Below are positions 45,251 to 57,008 of a stretch of DNA of 64,000 bases, one piece after another. A program made the position numbers and the translations under genes. Source of the DNA: Apodospora peruviana (lineage: Eukaryota > Ascomycota > Sordariomycetes > Sordariales > Lasiosphaeriaceae); the NCBI GenBank assembly GCA_033439685.1, contig JAUEDM010000007.1, positions 310,001 to 374,000 on the forward strand. Reading direction: 5' to 3'. The notes under the pieces were generated by a model. The model was not told the DNA's origin, searched no databases, and saw nothing but the letters and a program-made list of their open reading frames with translations. Position 1 is the first letter of the stretch; each line of letters begins with the position of its first letter.

Positions 45251-47377
45251 CTATCTCAAACAAATTCTCTCTGCGGGAAACCCATCGTAAAACGACTCAT
45301 CGGGGTCTTCCAGCTGAAACGAGGTCACCCAGCAGGAGCCGACAAAAGTGAAGTGTTTTTCCACAGGACGAATAACGGTGGGTCTCAGAGCCCCCTTCAA
45401 CATGCAGATGACATCCCCTGAACAGATGGGTTCGTCGATACGGATAATATTGACAATCCCCCCAGATTCGAGAACCGCGATGCCATTTTGACAGATGTAG
45501 AGGATGTCGGTCTCGACAGCGAGAAGCTGGGTCATGGCTCGATTTGCATGGTCCATGCAAAATTCTAGCTCCCCTTCCAATACCGCCAGAACAACCTCGA
45601 TGACTGCCGCATCTTGCTCAAACCTGCAAAGCCATCTCCAGAACTCTTTCCACTTATCAAGGAAAATTTCAAGCAGAAGCCCACGTAATCTTTGCAAGCA
45701 TAAACTCTTCAGTTCCTGGAAGGCCCGCATGATAGCTCGCATGTGTTCTTGAACCAATGCAACGTCCTCTGGCTCGTCCTTATAGGACTTTAGTTCTTCG
45801 AGCTTTCTTGAAATGGCAGTTGAGTGAACCACAAATTCCACCCGACCAAGAATTACACCCTCGACTGCCATCTCGTCCAAATCTGGTGAAAACTCGACGT
45901 ATGGGGCACCAACCATGAGGGGCTTTCGCTTGGTGGCGGTGGTTGACCCGAAAAAATTAACAAGTCGCCAGTCAGGAACCCAACTAGCTGCCCCAGTAAT
46001 ACGCTGTGCTCCGCAGTCCAGAATCCGAACATCTTTCGTATACCTCAACAGAAATGAAGCATACTGATGAAAGACTCGCTCGATGGGAAGCTGGTAGTCA
46101 GGTCGCAGTTCGTCCGGAATTTCCCATGGTCCCACAAGTCCTAGGAGGGCATAAAGCCGGTCCCGTGGATCGGTTGCGTCGAATGCTCCGGATGTCTGCT
46201 GTAAAAGAGCCTTCAAGGTGTGTGCAAAGCGGCCAGTTGCGTCCGCAGTCGGGGAGCTAGCCCCTGTGGCAACTAGTTCCTGAACTTCTTGGTGACTGTT
46301 CCATACACGGCGTAACCTTAGAAGGTTTCTCATGTCGAGCGTAAACCTGCTCTTTTGGGTTGGGCTACTCGAATCCATCATACGATAGCAGGCCAACGCA
46401 ATGAAGTCGCAGAAGCTTCTCCACGGAACCTGGGTGAACCCTATCCATGCCGAAACATCTGATCTTGCTGATGCGAGCTCTTGAATTATCCAGGCTCTGG
46501 TGAACCAGTCGTGGCGCAGTATAAGCCGAACCTGGTTGACCGCACCGAGACGTGGATTGGCGAAATTCTCTGCCGTGACATGGTTTAAATACTCTGTCAA
46601 ATCAAAAGCGAAGTTGTCCTCGTCCTCGTCCCCAAAGAAGATATAGAATCTCTCCCGCGCAAGCTGCTCCATTTCTTGAATAAGTCGAAGAGCTGCTGTG
46701 ATATCTGACGGATATTTCGTAGGCTCCCCAAGCCAGATAAAGAGCGATGCAGCATGATCATATATCTCTTTCATACGGCTGACCTGCTGGCTTCTTTCAC
46801 CCAAGTCTTGCTGATTGATGCATAGCGCGTCTATCCACAGGTATAAGTGACAGCAATCTAGGCCGAGGTCCTGCGAGCCGTCGATGGTCTCCTCACTCCC
46901 CAGCGAGTCGTAGCGCTGTCTCATGTAGGAAATCCCACGGGCGACACCGCGATGGATGATCTCATTCGTTTCCGAATCGTCGGTTTCAAACGGGAAATGG
47001 TGAGAAAATTCGGGGTTTTGAAGGACTTGCCGAACAATGTTATGGACGAGCAGGCCGCTTCCTTGGCGTGTTTCTGGAGAGAGTTTTTGGGAAACTGCCA
47101 ACAGCATCCTCTGAGCGTGTCGGAGGAAAGAGTGGAGGTTGGCCGTGACAGGATATTGCGCTCCATCAAGAAATATCCGAGAGCATACTTTTGGGTCTCC
47201 CCACGTGTAGGAGAGTGCGATGTAATCGTGGACCGGTCTTGTAGCTAGAGAGACATGCTGAAGTTCACACCGAATCTGGTCGTCGAGCTCACCGGGAAAC
47301 AGTTTGACAAGGCGGATTTCCGATGGATCTGAAGGCGACAATGGCCGATGAGGTGATACGCCAACAAAAGAATCCAT
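45251..47377 (-). CDS. HET-domain protein (heterokaryon incompatibility type)
   Basis: One exon of 708 residues. The HET domain spans about residues 50-270: DYIALSYTWGDPK near residue 52, the central LWIDALCINQQDLGERSQQV, and MKEIYDHAASLFIWLGEPT, followed by FTRAWIIQELASA. HET proteins act in non-self recognition and trigger cell death after fusion with an incompatible partner. The C-terminal part (AGATDPRDRLYALLGL-like DATDPRDRLYALLGLVGPW, then VPDW) is the usual extension seen in large HET proteins, with no NACHT or repeat domain. No partner such as a STAND protein is next to it. An 11-bp tandem repeat lies about 380 bp upstream. Confidence 0.93.
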   Translation of the reverse strand: MDSFVGVSPHRPLSPSDPSEIRLVKLFPGELDDQIRCELQHVSLATRPVHDYIALSYTWGDPKVCSRIFLDGAQYPVTANLHSFLRHAQRMLLAVSQKLSPETRQGSGLLVHNIVRQVLQNPEFSHHFPFETDDSETNEIIHRGVARGISYMRQRYDSLGSEETIDGSQDLGLDCCHLYLWIDALCINQQDLGERSQQVSRMKEIYDHAASLFIWLGEPTKYPSDITAALRLIQEMEQLARERFYIFFGDEDEDNFAFDLTEYLNHVTAENFANPRLGAVNQVRLILRHDWFTRAWIIQELASARSDVSAWIGFTQVPWRSFCDFIALACYRMMDSSSPTQKSRFTLDMRNLLRLRRVWNSHQEVQELVATGASSPTADATGRFAHTLKALLQQTSGAFDATDPRDRLYALLGLVGPWEIPDELRPDYQLPIERVFHQYASFLLRYTKDVRILDCGAQRITGAASWVPDWRLVNFFGSTTATKRKPLMVGAPYVEFSPDLDEMAVEGVILGRVEFVVHSTAISRKLEELKSYKDEPEDVALVQEHMRAIMRAFQELKSLCLQRLRGLLLEIFLDKWKEFWRWLCRFEQDAAVIEVVLAVLEGELEFCMDHANRAMTQLLAVETDILYICQNGIAVLESGGIVNIIRIDEPICSGDVICMLKGALRPTVIRPVEKHFTFVGSCWVTSFQLEDPDESFYDGFPAERICLR

Positions 47378-48308
47378 CCCGTGGGCCCGTCAGTTTTGCG
47401 CTTGGCTCTCAACCACAGAGGCCATCAGACAAGACGTGTAAAATAAAAGGACAGGAAGAGCATGAGAACATCATGCGGGGTTACACAGGTAGTATTCTGG
47501 ACAGCCGCACGATCACGTGGATGGCGTCGCGAGAAAGTGTGTGTGTGCTAAACCAAAAAGAGAAGATGGCATTGTTCAGGTAAGGATGATGAAGTGGAGG
47601 AAGAAATCTCCCTCCAAAAGGCCTTAAATACAGTCTGTTGCGGCCCGTGCTCATAGTGGTGACGACAGGCCTTTTACGGGTCCCGGTTGCAATTGACTTT
47701 TTGCGAGTTGTTGCCATGTTGGTGAGTGCACGAAGTAACAGTACCGATTCGAAGATAATTTTGCTTCCAATTTGCTTCCAATTTGCTTCCAATTTGCTTC
47801 CAATTTGCTTCTTTGAGCCATGGTACAGAGTATCAGGTGTATCAAGCTGATTATAAAAATAGATGCTAAGTACGACACGCAATATTCGGATTATGAAGAG
47901 ACGATGAGCGGTTGTGATCTCCGCGTTAATGGAAGTTGATGGATTGTTGAATTGACAGCTGATGAAGTTCGATGAGGAAGTACGGATTAAGTGGTTGTGG
48001 AAAGAGCTTGGCGACAGCCCTGAATGGGTCACGTACCTACTACGCCTCATCTTACCTCTGCGTCACTAGCTCGGCCCATTTCTTCACATGTGTCCGCAAG
48101 GCTACCCTTTCAAATGAGTCCAAGTCAGCCATGTGTGCCCAACAGGTGAGGCAGCTTGAGGTCAGCAGGACTTAAATACTCGTTAGACTCGTTACCGGTC
48201 CGCTATCATTTCTCGCCCTCGCAACCTCATAATTGAAAGCCTGCCATCATACCTGGTGTCATCAAATCACGGACTTCCAAAACACCTCAACATGATATAT
48301 CAAAGTCC
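47378..48308. other. Intergenic region between divergent genes
   Basis: The region holds the promoters of the HET gene and of the small gene at 48309, and a tandem repeat at 47758-47812. No other feature is supported. Confidence 0.5.
47758..47812. repeat. 11-bp tandem repeat, about five copies
   Basis: Perfect units of TTTGCTTCCAA repeat in a row, ending in TTTGCTTC. The repeat lies in the upstream region of the HET gene. Confidence 0.9.
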
Positions 48309-48902
48309 ATGGGTCTCTCACCACCAATGTCATCAGACTCATCACTAGGTGACTATCTGGGGAAGCTGGAGGCCCAGTGGGCGGAAGAAGACGCGAAACG
48401 CCAGTCCGAGAGCATCGGTTTATGCTTAAAAGCCTACAAGGATGCAGAGCGCTCTGCCTCGGTCGCCCGTCAAAGAGGCGACGCTGGATACGCCGCCTAC
48501 AGTTTTGCCATGTAAGCATATTTCTGCTAACAGTTTTGACTTGCTTGACATTTACCCCTTGTGTCTCTCTGCCTGCCTGGCAGACTTCAGACTCTCCCTT
48601 ACCAACCGAATTTACCTGCTAAAACTGCGGATGTCCACAGCGCCGCAGAGACTCGAAATGACACAGCGCAGCGCAACTACAGCGGGAACTCCGATTCCGG
48701 CCATGAGTCAAAGATTAAAGACTTATACCGCGCGGCTGCTCGACAGGCAAAGGCCGCCAAACAGCAGAAACGGCATGCAGAGCTGCGGCGGCGGAAGGAG
48801 CTGGAGAAGTTGCGGGCCACGGGGCCTATTGTCGGACCGGAGGAGGTATACATGCCCACGGGGAACCACGAGATTTATGGCATTGTGAATGAGTCGTCGT
48901 GA
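48309..48902 (+). CDS. Small hypothetical protein, Lys/Ala-rich helical C-terminus
   Basis: Exons 48309-48511 and 48584-48902 give 173 residues. The intron (48512-48583) has GTAAGC and GCAG signals. I do not recognise the family. The N-terminal half (DSSLGDYLGKLEAQWAEEDAK, then LKAYKDAERSASVARQRGD) and the C-terminal half (KIKDLYRAAARQAKAAKQQK) are charged and helical, suggesting a small coiled-coil protein. The C-terminus ends in a structured-looking PEEVYMPTGNHEIYGIV. An ATG at 48327 is an alternative start. Confidence 0.55.
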
Positions 48903-49489
48903 TGAGGGTTGGCGGCAGCTAGTACAGTGTTTCGATGTCATATCCACTCATGTGGTGTGTACGGTTCTGAATTTTATATTATGACTTCAGTTTATGGTAA
49001 TTCGGCGATCACGTTGAGTCAAGGTGAATGAGCATATTTGATGCATATTTCCATTGGAATAGTCCTAGACTACCAACAATTAATAGACCCAGTCATTCGG
49101 TTCACCATAACCGCAAACACGGGTTGCTCCTTTTACCCCCTAACGTACCCGGATAAACACGCCCGGACTTAACGACCGGTTGCATCGTCAAAAAGCCACC
49201 TACGTAAACACCCGGATGGCCGTGCCAAATTAGAAACCGACACAGGTTTTTAGACTTTATTTCGACTTCAAGTAACTTGCTGCTCTCTCTCGAAATCTAT
49301 AAAACTCGACAAAACCCCCGTTACACCAAGTTCATTTATACATTTCTTCCCCGCTATTATTCCCCGCTATTATCCTTGAGCTTGATACCCCAAGCCAATC
49401 CACAGCTTCATTGCCTCAGCTACTATTTTAAGACAACCACAAGCTATCGACAAACCTCATACAGCGAGACGAACATCCAATATTTGATC
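48903..49489. other. Intergenic region, promoter of the aldo/keto reductase
   Basis: No gene is visible. The last 200 bases are pyrimidine- and A-rich, as expected for a fungal 5' UTR. Confidence 0.5.
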
Positions 49490-50728
49490 ATGGCACCCCC
49501 AACCACCCTCCCAACCCGCAAACTAGGCAAAAACGGCCCCTCGATCCCAACCATCGGCTTCGGACTGATGGGCTTGTCAGTAGCCTACGGTTCAGTCGGG
49601 TAACACACCCACTTCCCTCCCTTCCCCCTTCTCTTCCCATTATCCAACCACACTCAGTCACTGACTGTCACATGCAGCTCAGATGAAGACCGCCTCAAAG
49701 TCCTCGACCGCGCCTGGGAGCTGGGCTACACAAACTGGGACACGGCCGACATGTACGGCGACTCTGAAGACCTAGTCGGGAAATGGTTCGCCCTGCACCC
49801 TGACCGTCGTCCCGACATCTTTTTGGCTTCAAAATTCGGTATTACGCATACCGCGACGGGTCTCGTGGTCAACAGTTCCCCCGCCTACTGTCGCCAGCAG
49901 TGCGAACAGTCGCTCAAACGTCTCAACACAGATTATATCGATCTGTATTATATGCATCGTGTGGATAGGGTTACCCCTGTTGAGAAGACTATGGAAGAAC
50001 TTGTAAAGTTGAAGGAGTAAGTCTCTTCCTCTTCCCATCTTCTCATCTTCTCATCTTCTCATCTTCTCACCTTCACTACCCACACCGGGATTCATCTGTG
50101 CAGGGCAGGATGAGAGGTCTTATTAACCTGCTTATCATGAGTAAATAGAGAAGGAAAAATCAAACACATAGGCATATCCGCCGCATCCGCGTCCACCCTC
50201 CGCCGCGCATGTGCAGTCCACCACGTCGACGCCTTCCAAGTCGAGTACTCGCCCTGGGCTCTCGAGATCGAAGGTCCTGACGGGCATCACCTCCTCGACG
50301 TGTGCCGCGAACTAGGCGTCGCCGTGTTCGCCTACTCCCCTCTCGGGAGAGGTATCATGACGGGCCAGATCCGATCACCCGACGACTTCGAGGCGGGCGA
50401 CCTCCGCCGTCTCTTCCCCCGCTTCAGTGCAGAGAACTTCCCCAAGAATTTGGTGCTGGTCGACAAGATGAAGGAGTTGGCGGCCAAGAAGGGGTGCACG
50501 TCCGGTCAGCTGGCCATGGCGTGGTTGATGGCGCAGGGCGACCATATCTTCCCTATCCCGGGCACCAAGAAAATCAAGTATCTTGAGGAGAACGTGGGGG
50601 CTGTGTATGTGCAGGTCTCGAAAGAGGAGGAGAAGGAGATCAGGCAGTGGATTAATGATATCGGGTTTACGGGTGTCCGGATTCCGCCTGGTTTGTTGGA
50701 TGAGTTCAACGATTCGCCGCCTTTGTGA
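49490..50728 (+). CDS. Aldo/keto reductase (AKR13-like)
   Basis: Exons 49490-49599, 49678-50016 and 50149-50728 give 342 residues, normal for the family. Motifs: IPTIGFGLMGLSVAYG, WDTADMYGDSEDLVGKWF with the catalytic Asp and Tyr, FLASKFG with the Lys, DLYYMHRVD with the His, HIGISAAS, FQVEYSPWALE and AYSPLGRGIMTGQI, then FPIPGTKKIKYLEENVGA for NADPH binding. It reduces aldehydes or ketones with NADPH in the cytosol; the substrate is unknown. Introns have GTAACA/GTAAGT donors and CAG/TAG acceptors in phase. Unlike the copy at 646-1846 it is intact, and the two belong to different subfamilies. Confidence 0.92.
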
Positions 50729-51007
50729 GTGAGGTAATCTGTCACTTGGTTTGGTGGACGAAGCCGGAGATGAGTTGATAGTTGTCGTAGGACTGCTTAT
50801 TCAAATAATTCATATCAACGACAAACAGCATCACCAGTTCATGCTAACCAGAACAGCATAATCGTATTGAACTGCAAAAGCCATGACGATCCATTCCAAA
50901 TGAGAGAGAACATTAAGGACAAACCCCCCAATTACTTCTCATGTCCCACCAAACAAACTTGAATAAAGGAAAGCTCCCTCAAAGCTGCATTACCATACAA
51001 AACTCCG

Positions 51008-53229
51008 TTACTGCAGGATCTTCATCGCGGCCTTCAAGTCCATAATCCTTTTGTCGAGCCTGTCCCGGTTCTCTTTGACAAGGCGAGGCTCCCCAGCAAT
51101 GGCAGCCAGTCTCTCGGCTGTCAGGTCAATCACCCATTGCTCCGTGAATGCCAGAAGAGGACTCGTAGGCCCGGAGAGGAGACAGTGATCGACGGCCTGG
51201 CGGAAGACGTTGTCAACGAACCTCTTGCTGGCAACCTTGTAGTAGGCGTCGAGTTTGTCATGGATGTCTTCTTTGGTGTTATCCGTATTGTGCTTGTTCT
51301 TCACAGTGGACTCCACCTGCCAGAGTTCAACACTCTCCGCTGGCTTCCAATATCGCAGGTCGTTCTTAATCCGTTCCCCACGCGACTCTTGCACCCGCTC
51401 GTGGAAGTCTCCGGTGAGAGTGTAAGGTCTCTTCTCCCGCTCAACACTCACAAGAAAAACGGCCTGCTTCATTCCTATCTCGTAGCGTTCGAGAAGGTCG
51501 TGCATCAAGCTGGACTTGAGCTCGTCACGAACTTTCTCATCCGTGCAGATGGAGTCGAGGGTCCGAACCACAAACCGATGTAGAACAAGGATGATTTTGC
51601 TGAGGTACTGCCGGGTCATAAGATCCCATTTGACGGATTGCTCGCGGAATACGCTGGAGGACAAACCGGAGCTGTAGGTCCACAGGTCTAGGCCTCGAGA
51701 GCGGCGATAGATGCGTTCGATCCACTCCATGATGCCTTCGTTGGGCTGTTGCTGGGTCCAATCCACAACAAGAATCCCGTCCAGCTCGGGGAACTCCTCG
51801 GGGGCAAGATCCTCATAGTCGACCGCCCTTGGGGGCTGAGGCGAGCTACTGGATTCATCTTCATCCTCCGACTCCTCGTCTCCCTCGTCCTCGAAGGAAT
51901 AGACATGGGCCCAGTTCTTAAACTCCCAGCCGAAGCGTTCTGTGATGTTGGCAACGTTGGTAATGAGACGAATCTCGTCGCTTCCAAATGATTCGTGCAC
52001 CGAATAGTCTGCATTCAGGGCTGCTCGAGCAAAGGTCTGGAAATTGCCTGCAATTGAAGAGAGGTACTTCTGTTGCTCCCGCTCAGTTTGTCGAGGCTCA
52101 CCGAGCTCTTCTCGAGCTCTCTCAGACTGTGCCAACATTCGTCTCGCCTCCAAGCGGACCAAGGGGAAGCATCTGTCTGTGATCTGCCCTAGAAGGTCTT
52201 GCAACCGATCTCGAAGCGCTGCGACGCCCAGGCGCTCTTTAGGGAGATGGCACCAAGGATCTTCTCGGAAGATGAGCTCACGTTGTGCGAGGCTATCGTC
52301 GCCTGCGTCAAGATCCTCTCCGTCATCGGCTCCTCGGTTTCTCACAACGTAATAGCCAAGGTTCAGGGGCTTCGTCTTCCCGTTGACCATATCACATATG
52401 GCTGCTTTCGCTCGGTCCTCCATGAGGAGGTCCGGCTTGGTGATGACGCCCAGGGTTCGCTCACCATTCTTATCGTATTCTTCGGCAAGCGCCAGAATCT
52501 CCTGCGTAAAGACGTCACTGGTAGCAGGCAGGACAGCAAGGATCACAGTTCGGCTATCTTTGATGTACTCCTTGACCATGTTTCTGACGAGGATTTTGTC
52601 GCTTTCGGATACAACGCCCTTCTCAACAAGGCGGAAAATGCCCGGCACGTCAATGATCGTCAGATAGTCCTCATCTGGGCCGCATTTCTCGATCTTCAGG
52701 ACATCGGCTGTGAACGTCTTGTTGCCAGTTGGATTCCTACTAGTTCGGATGCCCATCAGCGTATTCACCTAGTATGTCCCAGACTGTTAGATCATCGAGG
52801 TCATTTTCAGACTGGAAGACCACATGCCTCATCAAGGATGCCCGAGAATTGGGCACGGAGTTCCGCACTTGACTGCACCTCTTTCCCATAGGATGCAAAA
52901 CGCTCTCTAGCTTCTTCGGAGGCATTGGGTCCCGGAATAATGGTAATACTGATGTGGGAATGGTTGTCCCGGCGGTGTGTAATCTGAGTCACGTATCGCG
53001 TACACAATTTGTGATCACGGGGGAAGGGGATTCCAGTCAAGCTTTCCAACAGTGACGACTTTCCGGAGCTCTGGTCGCCGACGGCCACAAGTTGAGGTAG
53101 CGGCAAGAGCTTGCCGATATTTCTCTCTCGCAGTAGATCAATCTTGCGAAGACGATCAGAGCTGTTAAGAGTCGTGGTGGTAACTGGATGCCCGTTAATG
53201 TCCTTGGCCGCGCTCTTCAAATCTCCCAT
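51008..53229 (-). CDS. Dynamin-type large GTPase
   Basis: Two exons, 52828-53229 and 51008-52768, give 720 residues. GTPase motifs: G1 VGDQSSGKSSLLESLTG near residue 50, G2 Thr in KLCTRYVTQI, G3 DVPGIFR, and G4 TKPD. A middle domain and a C-terminal helical effector-like region follow, without a pleckstrin or proline-rich domain, as in the fungal Mx/dynamin-like group. Such proteins remodel membranes; here the target is unknown. The intron 52769-52827 is best read as a GC-AG intron (GAG|GCATGT), because no GT donor of normal length keeps the frame. A 44-base GT-AG alternative exists. Confidence 0.9.
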
Positions 53230-53858
53230 TATGAGAACAGAGTATTGGGAATTTGGAGAGGATGTTGATGTGGAGAGCGGTTGGCCAGAGTAGCGAAAAT
53301 AAGATAGAATAGCAACTGGGATGTGACAACGTGAAGTGAAAGGGCGAGATCATGTATTTTTCGCTAGTGAGGTTCCTAAGGCGGCTTGGAGCTCTGCGGC
53401 CCCATTGAATCTTTATGGACAGTCAAGTTACAGAGGAAAGGCTGTCGCAGTCTGTGGTGCTGTAGGCCGCCAAACATCGTGGGCCTCATGCAGCCGGTGG
53501 TTCCCGCGATTGGATATCATCTGGCCGAGCAACCGGAATCATCCATTCAACATCCATAACGTCCTGGGGATGCGGAAGCGTACATTGAATATGCGGGATG
53601 TTGAATTCATGGACGAGAGCCAGGGGCCAGTAACCCCTGGTGCCAGTCCATGTCTATCAAACTGGAGAAACTGACTGCACTTCGCAACTTCCAGCCACTC
53701 CTGGTTGCATACCCATGCAAGTTTGAACAGACATCGGCACGGCAAGGGTGATGGACGATAAGCTTTCGACCTCGGCTGCGACTTGACGGTTGGCCTCCGA
53801 CGTGCCCCAAGCGATAAGAAAACTAAGACCCGCGAGTCTGCCTTAGAACTAGGCGTTC
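53230..53858. other. Intergenic region
   Basis: Upstream region of the dynamin gene and downstream region of the OHCU decarboxylase gene. No gene is visible. Confidence 0.5.
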
Positions 53859-54535
53859 TCAAGCGCTCTTTTCTGCAGCCTCTTGGGAAGACTTCTGCAG
53901 CTTGGCCACTCGATCAGCAGCAATGTCGCACATGGCCTAATCGTCGTGAAGGCGCCAAATTAGCATAGTGAAAGCAACCGAACGCAGAACGAAAAGAAAC
54001 GCACATTGATAGCCTCCCTCTCCTCCTCTCTAATATCTCCACGCTCGATCCTCCTCCTCATATCGGCCATGACTTCAGACCTCGGCCTCCCATTGACAAA
54101 CACCACATAGCGCAGCCCGGGAAACCTCTCCTCATACTGCCTGTTAAGTTCCTTGAGCATTTGGGCCTCTTCCTGATTGGCCAAGAGATGTCCCTGTTCG
54201 TTTGCGCTTTGCTGGCTCAGGGTCTCCTTCTTTGGCTCGCCCAGACGCGGGTGGCTGCCGAGAATAGCGTGGAGTGGTCTCCTCGCGACCTCTGCATCCT
54301 TCTCGTCCTGGTCGATGGCGGAGGCGATGGTGAGGAGCTGATCGCGAAGGGTGGAGATGAGGTCATCATATGACTCGAAAGAAAGCGTCCGGAGAGTTGG
54401 GAGGGCAAGCTCATGCAATTCCGGTGCCGGTTCGAACAAGAGGTCAAGTGTCGACGTGAGACCGGCATCCGGGAGAGTTGGCAGAGAGGTGATGGCGGGG
54501 AGAAAAGGGGTGGCCTGGGGATTGAGAGGTGACAT
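53859..54535 (-). CDS. OHCU decarboxylase (uric acid degradation)
   Basis: Exons 54005-54535 and 53859-53936 give 202 residues. The protein decarboxylates 2-oxo-4-hydroxy-4-carboxy-5-ureidoimidazoline to S-allantoin, the last of three steps from urate, probably in peroxisomes. Key family segments are LHAILGSHPRLGE (catalytic His) and LSQQSANEQGHL, followed by ELNRQYEERFPGLRYVVFVNGR and the conserved MADMRRRIERGDIREEEREAI. The C-terminal exon ends EAAEKSA and gives no classical PTS1 tripeptide. The intron has a GTGCGT donor and a CTAAT-type branch. Urate oxidase and 5-hydroxyisourate hydrolase are not in the window. Confidence 0.88.
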
Positions 54536-55030
54536 GTTGTTCGGTCAGAAATTGAATGAACTGATCACTTTCAGAGATTGTAGAATGCTATTTCCAAGTT
54601 TGTCAATTGAGCTATATTTCTCTATTAATTCCTTCTGAGCAGTTTGGCAAGTGCATGGCGACTGCCTTCTTCAAATACTTGTCGCAATGCCGACTACGGC
54701 CGGTTGCGCGACGGGCGTTATCGCTTATCCAACGGGTTGTCGGCAGGCACCGTACGGATCTGTCCGCGATGACGAGGGACTGGATTATGGAAAGAGCAGT
54801 TCCGCACGAGCCACATTTGCCCTCAAAACTCCAGCCACAACTGAGGCGCGATAGACCAACTAGTCCGAAATAGGTGACATAAGCGAGCCCACATTCACGG
54901 GCTCAATTCGCCGGCCAAGTGCCAAAATCCAAAGGCGCTGAATCCGAAATTCGAGAGTGTTCACTTTTGACGACTTTTGACCTTTCTAATCGCCCTCCGT
55001 GTAGAAAGCACCCCCATATCAACCGTCAAA
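54536..55030. other. Divergent promoter region
   Basis: The region lies between the OHCU decarboxylase start and the eL28 start on opposite strands, so it should contain both promoters. No other feature is seen. Confidence 0.5.
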
Positions 55031-55756
55031 ATGTCGACCTCCAACGTCTCTGCCGATCTTGTCTGGGAGATCACCCGTAAGTTGACGCCGTTGGCAATGT
55101 CAAATTTGAGGTTCTGTGCTTATCGAATTTCTGCGCACAGGCAAGCAGAATGCTTTCCTCGTCCAGAGGAAGACTGCTGGCGGCACCCAGTTCTCCCGCG
55201 ACCCCTACAACCTGGTGAACTTGCAGTCGCGCAAGGTACGAGACGAAAACTCCCGAACAACTACGAATATTGGGCTAACAGGAGGAATAGTATGCCGGTT
55301 TCGTCAATGACAAGGTACAACATATACCACGAACGATGAACGACCAGCGCGAGACCTTGAACTGATGCGAACGGTGTTATAGGCTATCGGTATCGCTCCC
55401 GGCGAGAAGGGTGGTGTCACGGTTGTGAGCAAGAAGGCCGGCTCTGCCAACAAGCCTGCCTCCGGCCTCATCTCGACCAACTACAGTGGCAACAAGTCTG
55501 CCCGCAAGTCAGTAGCAACCTGCCACCACGACGAAACATACGAACGAAGACCCGAGTTGCTAACATATCTTGCGATGGGATTAGGACCTACAAGGCTGTC
55601 GCTAACGCCACCGCCAAGAACGGATACCGCGCCGACCTCCGTCAAGTCGCCGTTGCCCGCGTCAGCGCCATCCGCAAGTCCCAGAGACCCGTCAAGGCCA
55701 GCCCCGAGCGGAAGCTCCGCGGCAATGCCGCCAAGAAGGCCGCTGAGTCCTCTTAA
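55031..55756 (+). CDS. 60S ribosomal protein eL28
   Basis: Five exons (55031-55076, 55141-55235, 55291-55314, 55383-55507, 55585-55756) give 153 residues. Typical eL28 features are the N-terminal SADLVWEITRKQNAFLVQRK, then FSRDPYNLVNLQSRKYAGFVNDKAIG and the basic C-terminal tail with KSQRPVKASPERKLRGNAAKK. The protein is a structural part of the large ribosomal subunit and is absent from budding yeast but present in filamentous fungi and animals. Several small introns near the 5' end, including a 24-base exon, are typical for fungal ribosomal protein genes. Confidence 0.93.
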
Positions 55757-57008
55757 ATACCTTAGTCTTTGAGGGAAAGAATAAATCAAAGCACGCGCGC
55801 GCCCCCTTGCGTTAAAGGGGGGACAATACAATGTCTCCATAACTGAGCCTGGATGGAACGGCGAAGAGGTACACTGCATGTGTGGATGGGGGAATAAAAT
55901 GGGACAAGGTTGGAACTTTGCCCAATCTTGCATCTAGGAATGGCCACGGCGTTTGATATCCAAAGACACGAATTCACGCATGCAAAGGTTCTGAATGGGT
56001 GCAATAGTCGTGTGATATTTATGAGGCCGTCTCTCTACCGTGTAGGCATGCTGAAAGGAGTGCCGGTCGTTCTTGAATTCGAGCTCTCTTATAGACAAAA
56101 ACGGTATCCATCGGGATACATCTATTTCTTGTACCTCATGGATGACATCAGGGGTGTCCGTTCAACTAACCCCTTTTCCGGCCTTGCCCGATCCCCAGAC
56201 CCGAGCCGGACCTCGGCCACATGTCCAAGGGCCGTCGGCAATACCCGCTGCAAAACGGAGACAGGCCTCCCTAGCTTCAAGATGTAAGCTGTCCACCTCA
56301 CGATGGTGGATAGGATCGGATGCTAGTAGGTGGTCTACACATTCATCCAATGTGTGGTAACTGTATGTAGGCTCTGACTGGCACATGACTACCCGGCATT
56401 GACGCCATTCGTGTGTTCCCGGTCTCCCGTCTCTAATTCCGGCGACGCGACACACCCATTGTACCACTACCCGCATCTTAGACTATTGCGCCATTGACGG
56501 CAGGCACAGCAGGCACGGGCAAGCAGATGGAATGACTGGAGGAATGGGAAGGCGGGGCACAGCTTCTGCATTCTTGGCGGCATGAAACGCAACGGGCGCG
56601 AAACACATCTCAACCGGCAAGAGAGGACGAGGATGAAGGTACCTGGAAAGGCATCTACCCCGCCAGATGATTGGGGCCCCGCGGTCGTCCCGGCAGCTCC
56701 CCCTCCTCCCTGCGTAATCCGAAGTGGGTGGAATCCGTAACCAACACCGTCCGACAGATCTCTCCTTTCAACCACCAACAACCCACCACTCCAAACATCT
56801 TTGCCTCGGTCTATTTTCGTCTGTCAGGTATAAGCTTCCTCTTCCCAGATCTTCGTCTTTCCTCTTTCTCCTTCTTCCAAAAACCAATTTGATACCCCCC
56901 TCTATACCTGCGATACTGACATACCCAACTATCCCCAGCTCTTCTCGTCTGACGTTGCGAATTACCCCTCCACCCCGCTTTATACATTCACGAACAATTT
57001 CATCCAAA
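55757..57008. other. Intergenic region, promoter of malate dehydrogenase
   Basis: No gene is convincingly supported. A 104-residue open frame on the minus strand (56162-56476) has a fairly normal composition but no start context or motif. The 200 bases before 57009 are rich in C and T, as in strong fungal promoters. Confidence 0.45.

Noticed and set aside
56400..56470. Possible tRNA on the minus strand (AGTGGTACAATGGGT)
   Set aside because: An A-box-like stretch exists but no T-arm or B-box follows at the right distance.
56162..56476. 104-residue minus-strand frame before malate dehydrogenase
   Set aside because: The composition is ordinary but there is no homology clue, and the frame does not extend sensibly upstream.
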